Positions 34,678 through 49,763 are shown, counted from the first letter of the stretch. The stretch is 64,000 bases of DNA from Betaproteobacteria bacterium HGW-Betaproteobacteria-1 (GCA_002842435.1 PHCX01000006.1:124001-188000); one strand, 5' to 3'. Made by a program: numbers and translations. The notes: generated from the letters alone by a model not told the origin.

Positions 34678-36146
34678 GGTTTTGTGCTTTCTACACTTGT
34701 TGTTGTGTCCTGGTTCTGGTTGATGGAGGAATCCTCCGTCCAGCCGCCGCCCAGTGATTTGTAAAGAGTGATCAGGGAAGACAGGCCGTCAGCCTCGCTC
34801 GAGGCGAGGGAATCTTCGACCGTGAGTCGTGTGCGCTCAGTATCCAGCACTGACTGAAAATCGATAAGGCCGCTCTCGAAACGCTGTCTTGCCAGAACAG
34901 CCGCATTTTCAGCTGAAACAGCGGCCCGGCGCAGGGAGTCCTGGCGCTGGCGGTTGTTACCGTAGGAGGCGAGGGCATTCTCGACTTCCTCCAGGGCGGT
35001 AAGGATGGTTTTCTCGTAAGTCACCAGCGCCTGCTCCTGGATAGCGTTCTGGATGTTGATCTGGCTGCGTATGCGCCCGCCGTCGAACACGGTTTGGCTC
35101 ACGCCAGCCAGCAAGGCACTGGCCACCGTGCCTGAATTGCCCAAGGCGCCCAGTGTCAGGGCTTGCCAGCCGAAATTTCCGCCCAGTGTGAAGCTTGGGT
35201 AGAGCTCTGCAGTTTGTTGCCCGACACGCGCTGTTTCCGCAATCAACCGGAATTCGGCCGCCCTGATGTCAGGGCGTTGCCGCAATGTTTCGGCCGGGAT
35301 GCCGGCTGCCACCTGGCCCGGCAATTGCGGCAAGCCGGCTGATTGCTGCAAGCGCTCACGCAATGAGGCAGGTGGTTCGCCGAGCAATATCGCCAGACGG
35401 TTTTCCGCTTCAGCTGCACTGCTATTCAGCAACGGGATGCTGGCGCGTGTCTGCTCCATATTGGTTCGTGCCTGTTCCACTTCAACTGCTGTCGCCAGTC
35501 CTGCCTGTTCACGCCATTCGGTGATTTGCAGGGTTTCAGTTTGCGTTTGCAGGTTGTTCATGGCGATGGCCAGCCTGGATTGGCTGGACCGCAGTAACAC
35601 ATAATTGAGCGCTGTTTCTGCTGCAAGAGAGACATGGGTGTTATAGAGGTCGGCCTGGCTAGCCGCAAGGTCGTTTTCTGCCGCTTCCACGCCGCGCCTG
35701 ATACCACCGAACACGTCGGCTTCCCAGCTGACATCGAACCCGGCCTTGAACAGGTTATTGGTGCTACCACTGCCGATTTCTGCGCTGCCCCGGCTGCGGC
35801 TGGCATCGACAGAGGCGGAAAGAGTCGGTAACAGATTGCCCTTTGTCAGGTCGAGCCGGGCACGTGCCTCCCTCAATTTAGCCTGGGCAAGACGCAGGTC
35901 AGGGCTTGCCTTTAACGTGTCGTCGATCAAGGAGCTCAGCGTGTCATCACCCAGTTGACGCCACCATGCTGAGATATCCTCTTGCGATACGGAGACATTG
36001 GCGTTTTGCGCATAAGCCCACTGGGCAGGAACATTGGTATCGGGTTTGACGTAATCCGGTCCGACCAGGCTGCAGGACACCAGTAATACCGGTAGTGCCA
36101 GCAGCGACAGGCGCGGCAGAATTTCCATGTAAAGACGCTTTGTCAT
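34674..36146 (-). CDS. TolC-like outer-membrane efflux lipoprotein (NodT family)
   Basis: 490 aa. The signal peptide ends in a lipobox VLLVSC followed by SLVGPDYVKPD, the common start of NodT-family channels. Two OEP repeats of long amphipathic helices follow (about 60-260 and 270-470), with PQLPGQVAAGIPAETLRQRPDIRAA... type linker at their border. It is the exit channel for the MacAB-like pump of the same operon and is its first gene. A second in-frame ATG (codon 7) is possible. Confidence 0.93.
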   Translation of the reverse strand: MTKRLYMEILPRLSLLALPVLLVSCSLVGPDYVKPDTNVPAQWAYAQNANVSVSQEDISAWWRQLGDDTLSSLIDDTLKASPDLRLAQAKLREARARLDLTKGNLLPTLSASVDASRSRGSAEIGSGSTNNLFKAGFDVSWEADVFGGIRRGVEAAENDLAASQADLYNTHVSLAAETALNYVLLRSSQSRLAIAMNNLQTQTETLQITEWREQAGLATAVEVEQARTNMEQTRASIPLLNSSAAEAENRLAILLGEPPASLRERLQQSAGLPQLPGQVAAGIPAETLRQRPDIRAAEFRLIAETARVGQQTAELYPSFTLGGNFGWQALTLGALGNSGTVASALLAGVSQTVFDGGRIRSQINIQNAIQEQALVTYEKTILTALEEVENALASYGNNRQRQDSLRRAAVSAENAAVLARQRFESGLIDFQSVLDTERTRLTVEDSLASSEADGLSSLITLYKSLGGGWTEDSSINQNQDTTTSVESTKP

Positions 36147-36464
36147 TTATTTTCTCGATTTTGAATATCGTCGGGTTCCTGCACAACGCCAAACACAAGC
36201 TATTCGGCGACAGCATCAACCAATAAGTTTGATTGTAGTTACCACGCCGGAACCTAAATACTGGCAGTATGCTATCTAACCCTTGCTGAGCAGCATAGGT
36301 TTAAAGCGTGAATTTACATTGTTTTACACTGAGCGCCGAGATTAACGGAATGGGTTCCATGATTCAGAGATCTGACTTGGAAAGATGAGCGCAAGGGGTC
36401 GAAGTAGGGAGGTCAGCGCAAGGGAGATTAGAGTCAATCAGAAGGGGCTGGGATTGCTGGCATA
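36147..36464. other. Intergenic stretch upstream of the efflux operon
   Basis: About 320 bases with no convincing gene on either strand. The part next to 36146 should hold the promoter of the efflux operon; no clear operator was seen. Confidence 0.5.
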
Positions 36465-36491
36465 AAACAAAAAAGCCACCTTGCGGTGGCT
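36465..36491 (-). terminator. Terminator after the tRNA pair
   Basis: A 7-bp stem (AGCCACC at 36474-36480 with GGTGGCT at 36485-36491), loop TTGC, followed on the minus strand by TTTTTTGTTTTA. It lies ten bases past the 3' end of tRNA-Glu. Confidence 0.88.
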
Positions 36492-36500
36492 TCTGTGTTT

Positions 36501-36576
36501 TGGCGTCCCCACGGGGAGTCGAACCCCGGTCGCCTCCGTGAAAGGGAGGTGTCCTAGGCCTCTAGACGATGGGGAC
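36501..36576 (-). tRNA. tRNA-Glu (anticodon TTC)
   Basis: 76 nt including the encoded CCA. The acceptor arm GTCCCC pairs with GGGGAC, the T arm has GGTTCGACTCC, and the anticodon loop CTTTCAC gives UUC. It is cotranscribed with tRNA-Ala upstream and ended by the terminator at 36465-36491. Confidence 0.97.
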
Positions 36577-36671
36577 CTTGAACATTTAACGAGCAGTATT
36601 TTACTACATCTTCGTGCTTAATTTAAGTACCAATCAAGCAAAATTCTTACTTTTCTTTTTAACCAATTTCT

Positions 36672-36747
<76 letters not shown>

Positions 36748-36760
36748 GAAAAGAGGCGCA

Positions 36761-36789
36761 ATCTTAAAGACAGCCGCCGAAGTTGTCAA
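36761..36789 (-). promoter_or_regulatory. Sigma-70 promoter of the tRNA-Ala/tRNA-Glu operon
   Basis: On the minus strand, -35 TTGACA (36784-36789) and -10 TAAGAT (36761-36766) are separated by 17 bp, and the -10 lies 13 bases before the tRNA-Ala 5' end. A GC-rich discriminator (GCGCC) follows, as expected for a stringently controlled stable-RNA promoter. Confidence 0.85.
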
Positions 36790-36878
36790 CGGTATTCTGC
36801 AAAAGATAGCAGCAGTGCAGATTGCGGCCATGTTTGACTATCCTCCAAGTGCATCATTCTTCTTGGATTTTCGCTGTT

Positions 36879-39083
36879 TCAGCGCCGCAAAAATTTTTTG
36901 ATGGGTTTCAGCTTGCGCTTGAACTCCACCTTGGCGTTGTACACATGGAACGGGATCCGCTGCAGGAAACCGAACTTGCGGTTCATGCCTGCCATGTAAA
37001 TCTGCATGAAACGGTCGCGGCCGGCACCGTGCAATTTGTTACAGATACGGGTGAGATCCGAGATGCGCTTGGACAAGGCAGTGCCGCGCAGGTAGAAATA
37101 CGCCCGGCCGGTATCGATTAACGAGAAAGCGAGTTTGTCGTTTGCCAGTCGGTTCACCAGGATGTTGCCGCCGGAAAGGTCGCGGAAGAACGCGCCGCGG
37201 CCATGCATCAGCAGCAGATAGTCGGCCAGTTGTCTGTATATCGCTTCGGGAGCGATGCCCTGATAGTCCGTTGCGCCATCGGCAAAGGCGGAGAAGATAT
37301 CGCGTACCGAAAAATCTGCGGCGATATATTCGCAGATGTAGTAATTTTTCGTCAGCGTGTTGTCGCCAATCTGCTCGAAATAGGCGACAGGTCGTGCGGT
37401 TTCGATGCCGCGGCGCAGCAGTTCGCTGGCACCGTTCCAACTGCGCAGGGCTTTGGACGGCTTGAAGCGGTCGAGTAGCTTTTTGTGTGGGTGCATGCGC
37501 ACCGGTTGCTTGATGACCAGTTTCCTTGCCGGGTCGCGCGGGTCCGGAATGGTCCAGATGGCGTTGCGAGCCTTGCGCAGGATGGTTTCTTTCGGCGGCG
37601 CGCCGATCAGCGCCGGGTCCAGTCTGTCCCGCAGCAACTGGGCTTCCTCAGCGTCGTCGGCCAGTATCGCGCCGCGCCAGCCATCTTTGCGATAAAGAAA
37701 ATGCGTCTTGGCGGCATGCGCATGCGGTGCCAGGTCAGGGATCAGGCTCGCGTCAGGATTGACCGTAACGCTTTGATCCTTGGGCCAGCACAGGTACACC
37801 GGGGACTCGGTGGCGAAATCAACCGGCTGCGGCAGGGTTTCGCCATCGCGGGTGATGCAGGTCGCCTGTGCCAGATCACTCCCGGAATAGATATCCTGCA
37901 GTGCGGCCGCACGGCCATTGATCGTCCAGACGGCATGGATCAGTTGATTCTCATTGCTGAAGGCGTGGACCTCCAGTCCGTTGGCGTCATCCAGACAGGC
38001 TTCATAGAAGCTGCCGGGGATCAGTCTGGCAAAGGTTTTGTAGGCATGGAATGCCGGACGGATACTGAACTCCTTGCCCAGTACGCTCGCATAATGCGTG
38101 ATGCGCTCCAGCTTCGGATAGGCCTCGATACCATCATCGATCAACCCCTCTCGATGGCAGATGAGCGGGCCCCAGCCGGCATGATGCAGTGCGCCGGACG
38201 CAGCGCAGAGCAGCATGTAGCGGGCGAGGTAATCAGCTTGTTTCTGCTCGCCGTTCGCCAGAATGCGGTGGATGCGCGGCAGGGTCCAGAAGGCAGAGGG
38301 GGAATGCAGGATCGGTACATCGAAGTGCTGGCCAATCTCCTGCAGGACGAAGGCTTTTTTGACCAGCCGGAAGCCACCCAAGGGCGCCAGGCGATGGCCA
38401 AGGATCTTGTGGTCATCGCGCTCCGGTTCGGTACAGCGCTCGGAAAACAGGTTGTCCGTGTGGATATCGGGCAACTGGCCTCGGCTTTTCAGGATGGCGA
38501 GGATACCTATGTTGTAGGGCGGCTCGAAATCGGTGACATTGGGGCCGGCGAGCTTGATGCTTACGGCCCTGGCTTCGTTGTATGCAATTTCCCAGGCATT
38601 GAGAAAACCGTCCAGCGTGTATCCGGCCCAGCGTTTACGGTTGATGGTGGAGCCGATCTCGAGCATCTCGATCCGGCTGCCAAAACGTTGCAGGGTGTCG
38701 GCAACGAAATTGCGCCATTCCTCCTGCGCCTCCGTCTCGTGCATGGCTTTTGCTGCGGCGAACGGCTGCACCAGATGCAGCATGATATTAAAATCATGGG
38801 CGATCAGTTTCTCAAGAAAGCGCGCCACGTGATTGGCGGTGTCGCCATAGGTGAAATCGAGCCGGACCTGACGTATGTCAAGCTCCTGCAGAAAGCCGAT
38901 AACCTTATCATCAACGGCCGGGTCTTCAGCCGTCGCCACGCCTATGCCGGCGAAATCCGCGGGCACAAATTGCCCGCCCGGCGGCTGATAGCCCTTTTTC
39001 GAGCGCAATTTGCCACTCAGCATATAGGCAAGATTCGCGCGAACGAATTGCCACATCGGGTTGGGATGGGGGGCGTGTTTCAA
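36879..39083 (-). CDS. Fusion of a glycoside-hydrolase-like domain with an LPS-kinase (InaA/WaaP-like) domain
   Basis: 734 aa. Residues ~40-420 look like a TIM-barrel glycosidase of clan A type (DIRQVRLDFTYGDTANH, EMLEIGSTINRKRW, PILHSPSAFWTLP). Residues ~500-734 are a protein-kinase-like lipopolysaccharide kinase: YYICEYIAADFSV, then the catalytic loop GAFFRDLSGGNILVNRL and the metal motif IDTGRAYF. Kinases of this type phosphorylate Kdo or heptose in the LPS inner core. A combined sugar-recognition and kinase role at the cell envelope is a guess. It follows queF by 39 bp and may be cotranscribed with it. Confidence 0.75.
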   Translation of the reverse strand: MKHAPHPNPMWQFVRANLAYMLSGKLRSKKGYQPPGGQFVPADFAGIGVATAEDPAVDDKVIGFLQELDIRQVRLDFTYGDTANHVARFLEKLIAHDFNIMLHLVQPFAAAKAMHETEAQEEWRNFVADTLQRFGSRIEMLEIGSTINRKRWAGYTLDGFLNAWEIAYNEARAVSIKLAGPNVTDFEPPYNIGILAILKSRGQLPDIHTDNLFSERCTEPERDDHKILGHRLAPLGGFRLVKKAFVLQEIGQHFDVPILHSPSAFWTLPRIHRILANGEQKQADYLARYMLLCAASGALHHAGWGPLICHREGLIDDGIEAYPKLERITHYASVLGKEFSIRPAFHAYKTFARLIPGSFYEACLDDANGLEVHAFSNENQLIHAVWTINGRAAALQDIYSGSDLAQATCITRDGETLPQPVDFATESPVYLCWPKDQSVTVNPDASLIPDLAPHAHAAKTHFLYRKDGWRGAILADDAEEAQLLRDRLDPALIGAPPKETILRKARNAIWTIPDPRDPARKLVIKQPVRMHPHKKLLDRFKPSKALRSWNGASELLRRGIETARPVAYFEQIGDNTLTKNYYICEYIAADFSVRDIFSAFADGATDYQGIAPEAIYRQLADYLLLMHGRGAFFRDLSGGNILVNRLANDKLAFSLIDTGRAYFYLRGTALSKRISDLTRICNKLHGAGRDRFMQIYMAGMNRKFGFLQRIPFHVYNAKVEFKRKLKPIKKFLRR

Positions 39084-39122
39084 ATCGTCAGTTTGCCGGA
39101 TCGAGTGATGGAGGTCTTTGTT

Positions 39123-39542
39123 CTAGCCGCGGGTATTGGATTGCGCGTCAAACTGGGTCAGGTCGACGCGCGGTTGCGGTTGCCAGCCTGCCTTGCGATG
39201 TTCAGCCACGACATTGGTGAAGACGCCGCCGCGTACGTAGAACTTGGCGGTCAGGCGCATGAACTTGGGATCCGTAGCTGCGACCAGGTCGTCCAGGATG
39301 CGGTTGGTGACGGCTTCATGGAAACAGCCTTCATCGCGGAAGGACCACATGTAGAGTTTCAGGCTCTTCAGTTCGACACATTTCTGATCGGGGATGTAAT
39401 CCAGATAGAGCACGGCGAAATCCGGCTGGCCGGTCTTCGGACAAAGGCAGGTGAATTCCGGAATTTCCATGTGGATATGAAAATCGCGCTCCGGTTTCGG
39501 GTTGTCGAAGGTTTCAAGTGTCTTGCTGGGTTGACTGGACAT
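39123..39542 (-). CDS. queF: NADPH-dependent 7-cyano-7-deazaguanine reductase QueF
   Basis: 139 aa, the short unimodular type. The active-site Cys lies in [15 protein letters not shown], the QueF motif is [20 protein letters not shown], and the C-terminal strand has [10 protein letters not shown]. The enzyme reduces preQ0 to preQ1 for queuosine in tRNA. It is divergent from smc, with a 90-bp gap. Confidence 0.96.
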   Translation of the reverse strand: MSSQPSKTLETFDNPKPERDFHIHMEIPEFTCLCPKTGQPDFAVLYLDYIPDQKCVELKSLKLYMWSFRDEGCFHEAVTNRILDDLVAATDPKFMRLTAKFYVRGGVFTNVVAEHRKAGWQPQPRVDLTQFDAQSNTRG

Positions 39543-39632
39543 AATGGCTACCGTATAAATCTATAAATGGTCGAAAAACGACATTATACAGCCACTAACA
39601 ATAAGCTTGCCGCCCAAAAGCACGACTGAAAA

Positions 39633-42600
39633 TTGCGCCTGACCCATCTCAAACTTGCCGGATTCAAATCCTTCGTTGATGCGACCACTCTGCATTTGCA
39701 CGGCCAGCGAGTCGGTGTCGTCGGCCCCAACGGCTGTGGCAAATCCAATGTCATGGAATCCATTCGCTGGGTATTGGGAGAGTCCAGTGCCAAGGAGATG
39801 CGTGGCGATTCCATGCAGGATGTCATCTTCAATGGCTCATCCAATCGCAAGGCCATTTCCCGTGCCAGTGTGGAACTGATTTTCGATAATAGCTTGGGCG
39901 GTGCCAGCGGCGAGTGGTCGCAGTACGCTGAGATCTCGGTCAAGCGCGTCATCGAGCGCGACAAGGGTTCCAGCTATTACATCAACAATACACCGGTGCG
40001 CCGTCGCGATGTCGCCGACCTGTTCCTCGGCACCGGCCTCGGCGGCCGAGCCTACGCCATCATCGGCCAGAACACCATTTCGCGAATCGTCGAAGCCAAG
40101 CCGGAAGAGCTGCGTGTGTTTCTGGAGGAGGCGGCCGGCATCTCCAAATACAAGGAGCGTCGCCGCGAAACCGAGTTGCGGCTGCGGGATACGCGCGAGA
40201 ACCTGCTGCGGGTTGAGGATATCCGCCAGGAAATCGACAAGCAGATCGTCCGTCTGGAAGCGCAGGCTGTCGTCACCCAGCAATACCACCAGTTGCAGAC
40301 AGCGCTCAAGCGTGCGCATGGCCAGCTTTGGCTATTGAAGAAGCGCGATGCAGGTGCATCCTGGGAAAAGACCAGGCGTCAGGTGGAAAAGCTGGTCAAT
40401 GATCTCGAAGCGCAGATGGCTAACCTGCGCAAGACCGAGAGCCAACTGGAAACCTTGCGTCAGCAGAACTTTGCTGCCAACGAGGCCGTGCAGCAGGCGC
40501 AAACGCAATACTACGAGACCAACGCAGAAGTCTCGAGTCTGGAACAGCAGGTCAAGCATACGCAGGAGGCGCGCGAACGCCTGAATCTGCAATTGCAACA
40601 GATCGCCACCCAATCAGAAAAACTCGAGACGCAGAGAAAAAACCTGGACGCCAGTCTTGCTGAAGAATTGCAGAAGCAGGCGCAGGCGGATGCCGAAGAA
40701 CAACAATCCAGCGAAAGTCTGGCGCAATTGAAGGACGGGCTGCCTGCACTGGAGGCCGCGTTTTCTGCCAGTCAGCGACAGTTGGCCGAGGCGCAGAATG
40801 CGCTGACTGAAATTGAGCAGGCCGTGCGGCTGGAAAACACGCAACTCGGCTATGCCGACCGCAATATCGAGGAACTGCATCATCGTCTGCAAAGGCTGCA
40901 AACAGATATGCAGAATCTGCAGTTGCCGGATATGGCCGGTCTCGAGGATGCCAACCGGACGCTGGCTGCCATGCAGCAGCAACTGGCAAAGACCGAGCAG
41001 GCCATTGCGGAAGCGCGAACCCGTGAACAGGAGCAGACCGAGGTGATCCGCGTGTTGCGTCAGCAGCAGCAGGATGGGCAAGCCCGGGTTGCACAGGTCG
41101 AAGCGCAGATACATTCCTTGCAGAAGATCCAGCAATCCATCGGCCATGAAGCGAAAATCGACGACTGGCTGAAGCAGCACGGCTTGCAGAACGCAGAACG
41201 GCTGTGGCAGAAGATTACCATCGCCAGCGGTTGGGAAACCGCACTGGAAGCGGTGCTGGGTGCCAGACTGAATGCCATTCTCGGTAGGGACAATCTGCAT
41301 GGCGATTTATCGCGCCCGCATGCCACGGTAGTGCTGGCCGAGATCGGGGGTGCCGGGAAAGCCGGTGATGTCGCCTCCGGATTCCAGCCGCTAAGCTCGG
41401 TGATCGAGCAGATGGCGCCGGAGGTCAGCGGTGTGCTGCAGGACTGGCTGCAAGGCATTTATATGCTGGAGGATGCCGTGCAGGCAGCGAAGCTGCGTCA
41501 ACAGCTTGCGCCCGGAGAGTTGCTGGTCAGCCGCAAGGGGGATATCTACAGTCGCCGCAGTCTGACGCTCTACAGCCCGCAGAGTGCATTGCATGGCGTG
41601 CTGGAGAGGCAGCGCGAATTGGAAGCCTTGCAGGCATCACTGCCGCAGGTGCAGGAAACCGTTGCCGGATTGAGTGCTCAGCTGAAACAGGCAGAGGAGG
41701 GCATGCAGCAATTGCGGCAGACGCTGCATGAGCTGCAGCAGAATTTGCGCAACGACGGCCAGCAGGAGCATCAGCTCAAACTCGAAATCCAGCGACAGGA
41801 ACAGCAATTGCAACACGCGCAGGAGCGCTCCAAGGCGATTGCGGAAGAGCAGGCAACACTGCAGGACAGGATCGAGACTGCGGTTCAGCACAAGCAGGAT
41901 CTGCTGACGAAGCTGCAGCAGGCCGAGCAGCAGCAACCTGTGCGCAAGTCGGAGTTCGAGCATGCGCAAAAGCAGCGGGAACAGGCGCAGACGGCATTGA
42001 ACCGCGCCCGGCAGGAGTTGCAGAATGCTGAACATGTGTTTCAGGAAAAGGTGCTCGGTAAAAAATTAATTATTAATAATATCAATCAGATAAAGTTAAA
42101 TATTAATTCTACATATGAAGAAATTCAGGCGCTGGCGCAGCGTCAAAAAGAGTCCAGCGAGCTTCTCGATGCAGCAAAAATGGAAGGGCTAAAGGCCAAT
42201 CTGGATCGTGCGCTTTCACTCAAGCAACAACGTGAAGCGGCCCTGGCGGAAGCCAGAAACAATCTTGTTCAGGCAGAGTCAGCGTTGCAGGATCAGGAAC
42301 GCAATCGCATGCAGAATGAGCAGATGCTGCATCCCTTGCGCGACAAGCTTGAGCAATCACGGTTGCTGGAACAGGAAGCCCGCCTGCATTTTGAGCAGTG
42401 TTTAACCGAATTGGCAGCATTGAACCTGAACGAGGCTGAACTGACGGCGGACCTGCCAGCATCGGCCAAAGTGCCGGGACTGGAGCAGCGGGTCGCTACG
42501 CTGGAAACAGAAATCGAGGCGCTGGGCGCTGTCAATCTGGCAGCGATTCAGGAATTGAATAGCGAACGGGAACGCAAACAGCATCTGGATAATCAGTCGC

Positions 42601-43145
42601 AGGATCTGAATGAGGCGATCGCGACGCTGGAAGATGCCATCCGCCGGATCGACCGCGAAACCCGCAGTCGTATGCAACAAACGTTTGATGAGGCCAACCG
42701 GCATTTTGCCGAGCTGTTCACGTTATTGTTCGGTGGCGGGCAGGCCAGACTGGAGTTGCTGGGTGAGGAGATACTGGATACCGGCATGCAGGTCTTCGCG
42801 CAGCCGCCAGGCAAAAAGAACAGTACTATTCATCTGCTGTCCGGCGGTGAGAAGGCGCTTACGGCACTGGCATTGGTGTTTGCCTTGTTCCGCCTCAATC
42901 CGGCGCCGTTCTGCCTGATGGACGAGGTGGATGCACCGCTGGATGACAGTAATACGGAGCGCTTTTGCAATCTGGTAAAAAAAATGTCCGAGCGCACACA
43001 GTTTTTATTTGTGAGCCATAATAAAATAACCATGGAAATGGCACAGCAACTGATAGGCGTGACAATGCAGGAGTCCGGCGTGTCGCGTATCGTTGAAGTG
43101 GATATTGAAGCCGCCATGCGCATGCATGATCAAGTGATGGCCTGA
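39633..43145 (+). CDS. smc: Chromosome segregation ATPase SMC
   Basis: 1170 aa with a TTG start at 39633, chosen because the protein must open with RLTHLKLAGFKSF. Walker A GPNGCGKSN lies at 31-39, then two long coiled coils flank a hinge at about 500-660 (HATVVLAEIGGAGKAGDV lies in it), and the C-terminal head has the signature LLSGGEKALTAL and Walker B APFCLMDEVDAPLDD. SMC compacts and segregates chromosomes with ScpAB. A 75-base AT-rich patch at about 42056-42130 encodes an Asn/Ile-rich segment of the second coiled coil. It heads the smc-zipA-ligA-cysQ operon. Confidence 0.96.
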   Translation: MRLTHLKLAGFKSFVDATTLHLHGQRVGVVGPNGCGKSNVMESIRWVLGESSAKEMRGDSMQDVIFNGSSNRKAISRASVELIFDNSLGGASGEWSQYAEISVKRVIERDKGSSYYINNTPVRRRDVADLFLGTGLGGRAYAIIGQNTISRIVEAKPEELRVFLEEAAGISKYKERRRETELRLRDTRENLLRVEDIRQEIDKQIVRLEAQAVVTQQYHQLQTALKRAHGQLWLLKKRDAGASWEKTRRQVEKLVNDLEAQMANLRKTESQLETLRQQNFAANEAVQQAQTQYYETNAEVSSLEQQVKHTQEARERLNLQLQQIATQSEKLETQRKNLDASLAEELQKQAQADAEEQQSSESLAQLKDGLPALEAAFSASQRQLAEAQNALTEIEQAVRLENTQLGYADRNIEELHHRLQRLQTDMQNLQLPDMAGLEDANRTLAAMQQQLAKTEQAIAEARTREQEQTEVIRVLRQQQQDGQARVAQVEAQIHSLQKIQQSIGHEAKIDDWLKQHGLQNAERLWQKITIASGWETALEAVLGARLNAILGRDNLHGDLSRPHATVVLAEIGGAGKAGDVASGFQPLSSVIEQMAPEVSGVLQDWLQGIYMLEDAVQAAKLRQQLAPGELLVSRKGDIYSRRSLTLYSPQSALHGVLERQRELEALQASLPQVQETVAGLSAQLKQAEEGMQQLRQTLHELQQNLRNDGQQEHQLKLEIQRQEQQLQHAQERSKAIAEEQATLQDRIETAVQHKQDLLTKLQQAEQQQPVRKSEFEHAQKQREQAQTALNRARQELQNAEHVFQEKVLGKKLIINNINQIKLNINSTYEEIQALAQRQKESSELLDAAKMEGLKANLDRALSLKQQREAALAEARNNLVQAESALQDQERNRMQNEQMLHPLRDKLEQSRLLEQEARLHFEQCLTELAALNLNEAELTADLPASAKVPGLEQRVATLETEIEALGAVNLAAIQELNSERERKQHLDNQSQDLNEAIATLEDAIRRIDRETRSRMQQTFDEANRHFAELFTLLFGGGQARLELLGEEILDTGMQVFAQPPGKKNSTIHLLSGGEKALTALALVFALFRLNPAPFCLMDEVDAPLDDSNTERFCNLVKKMSERTQFLFVSHNKITMEMAQQLIGVTMQESGVSRIVEVDIEAAMRMHDQVMA

Positions 43146-43167
43146 GGCTGGAGAAGAGTGAATAGAC

Positions 43168-47446
<4,279 letters not shown>

Positions 47447-47557
47447 GCAAGTGTAAGGCTGCGGTCATTCTGGCGACCAATGCGCATCAATGACGTTTTG
47501 GGTTCTGGGCCAGCCTGATTTCAGGAACTCAAGAGCCTAACAGAAAGGACAGCCAGC

Positions 47558-48520
<963 letters not shown>

Positions 48521-48525
48521 CGTCC

Positions 48526-49179
48526 ATGACTTTGCGGCAGATCAGCAGGCAGCAATTGTTCCGGCTCAAGGCTTTTCTCTTTTTGCTGGCGTTGTTACCG
48601 CTGGCGAGACTGTTCTGGCTGGGGTTCAATGACAACCTGACGGCCAACCCCATCGAGTTTATCGAACGCTCCACCGGCACCTGGGCACTGATCTGCCTGT
48701 TGGTAGCGCTGGCGCTGACGCCGGTTCGCCTCGTTTCCGGTATCAGCTGGCCGATTCAGCTGCGCAGAATGGCTGGGCTTTTCATGTTCTTTTATGCCTG
48801 CCTGCACTTTGCAACTTATCTCTGGCTTGACCATTGGTTCGATTGGAACGAAATCAGCAAGCACATCATCGAGCATCCCTATGTGCTGGTCGGATTCTCG
48901 GCCTTTGTGTTGTCCATCCCTCTGGCATTAACTTCAAACAACACCCTGATGCGACGCCTTGGCTCGCGCTGGAAGCAGCTGCACTATGCGGTTTACCTGA
49001 TTGCCGCGCTTGGTGTACTGCATTTCTGGTGGCTGGTTAAGAAGGACATACGTGAACCGCTGGTTTACGCGATTATTCTGGCAGTACTGTTAGGTATCCG
49101 TGTTTACTATCGGTACAAGAAATATCATGTCGTGAATGCCGGGCCTAAAGGAGCCATCTCGGAAAAGCCGATTGCCTGA
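48526..49179 (+). CDS. msrQ: MsrQ, haem b membrane subunit of the MsrPQ system
   Basis: 217 aa with about six membrane helices; conserved histidines for haem are in FYACLHFATYLWLDHWF and KQLHYAVYLIAALGVLHFWW. The family (YedZ) passes electrons from the quinone pool and flavin reductase to MsrP. It begins 5 bases after the msrP stop. Confidence 0.95.
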   Translation: MTLRQISRQQLFRLKAFLFLLALLPLARLFWLGFNDNLTANPIEFIERSTGTWALICLLVALALTPVRLVSGISWPIQLRRMAGLFMFFYACLHFATYLWLDHWFDWNEISKHIIEHPYVLVGFSAFVLSIPLALTSNNTLMRRLGSRWKQLHYAVYLIAALGVLHFWWLVKKDIREPLVYAIILAVLLGIRVYYRYKKYHVVNAGPKGAISEKPIA

Positions 49180-49204
49180 TTTATGACTTTGTAATGACTC
49201 CCGT

Positions 49205-49225
49205 GTCTGGACGACTAATCCAGAC
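49205..49225 (+). terminator. Weak hairpin after msrPQ
   Basis: A 7-bp stem, GTCTGGA (49205-49211) with TCCAGAC (49219-49225), is followed by AATTT. It lies between msrQ and the DoxX gene and may be a weak terminator or attenuator. Confidence 0.45.
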
Positions 49226-49244
49226 AATTTCAAAGGGAGGTTAT

Positions 49245-49763
49245 ATGCAATTCGTTTCAGGATATTACTTTCAGGCCGTCTACATTCTCGAGAGATTGGC
49301 GCCTGTCATTCCAGCATTATTTCTCAGGCTGTTTCTGGCGTGGGAGTTCGGCGAGGCAGGGTACGCAAAACTGACCGGCAGCAACTGGTTCGAGCATGTA
49401 ACATTTCCATTTCCGTTCAATTTGTTACCGGCGGAAATCGGCTGGCAGATTGCCACCTGGTTTGAACTGATTGGCGCTGCAGCTTTGGTTCTTGGGCTGG
49501 CTACCAGGTTCTTTTCAGTATCACTCATTATCCTGACAATTGTCGCTATCGCGGCAGTGCACTGGCCCTCCGAGTGGCACTCCCTGGGCCAGTTGCTGGC
49601 CGGCTATCGCATCATCGACGAGCAGGGTGATGGACTGGGCAATTACAAGTTACCGGTTATTTTCCTGGTAATGTTTCTGCCGCTCTTGTTTTCCGGTGCA
49701 GGAAAACTGAGTCTGGATTACTGGATATGCCGCCAGTATTTTGGCAAGCACACAAAATATTAA
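49245..49763 (+). CDS. DoxX-family membrane protein
   Basis: 172 aa from the ATG at 49245 with a good AAAGGGAGG site; an upstream ATG at 49194 is rejected. About four helices: FLRLFLAWEFGEAGYAKLTG, then a helix with ELIGAAALVLGLATRFFSVS, and two more. DoxX proteins are thought to take part in redox or thiol/sulfur stress systems of the membrane; the exact role is unknown. It may belong with msrPQ as an oxidative-stress unit. Confidence 0.85.
   Translation: MQFVSGYYFQAVYILERLAPVIPALFLRLFLAWEFGEAGYAKLTGSNWFEHVTFPFPFNLLPAEIGWQIATWFELIGAAALVLGLATRFFSVSLIILTIVAIAAVHWPSEWHSLGQLLAGYRIIDEQGDGLGNYKLPVIFLVMFLPLLFSGAGKLSLDYWICRQYFGKHTKY

Noticed and set aside
37485-39566. A 693-codon plus-strand frame opposite the fusion protein and queF
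   Set aside because: It spans two clear minus-strand genes and shows no family motif; it is a codon-bias shadow.
39543-39632. preQ1 riboswitch before queF
   Set aside because: The 90-bp queF-smc gap shows no recognisable preQ1 aptamer pattern (C-rich loop and A-rich tail).
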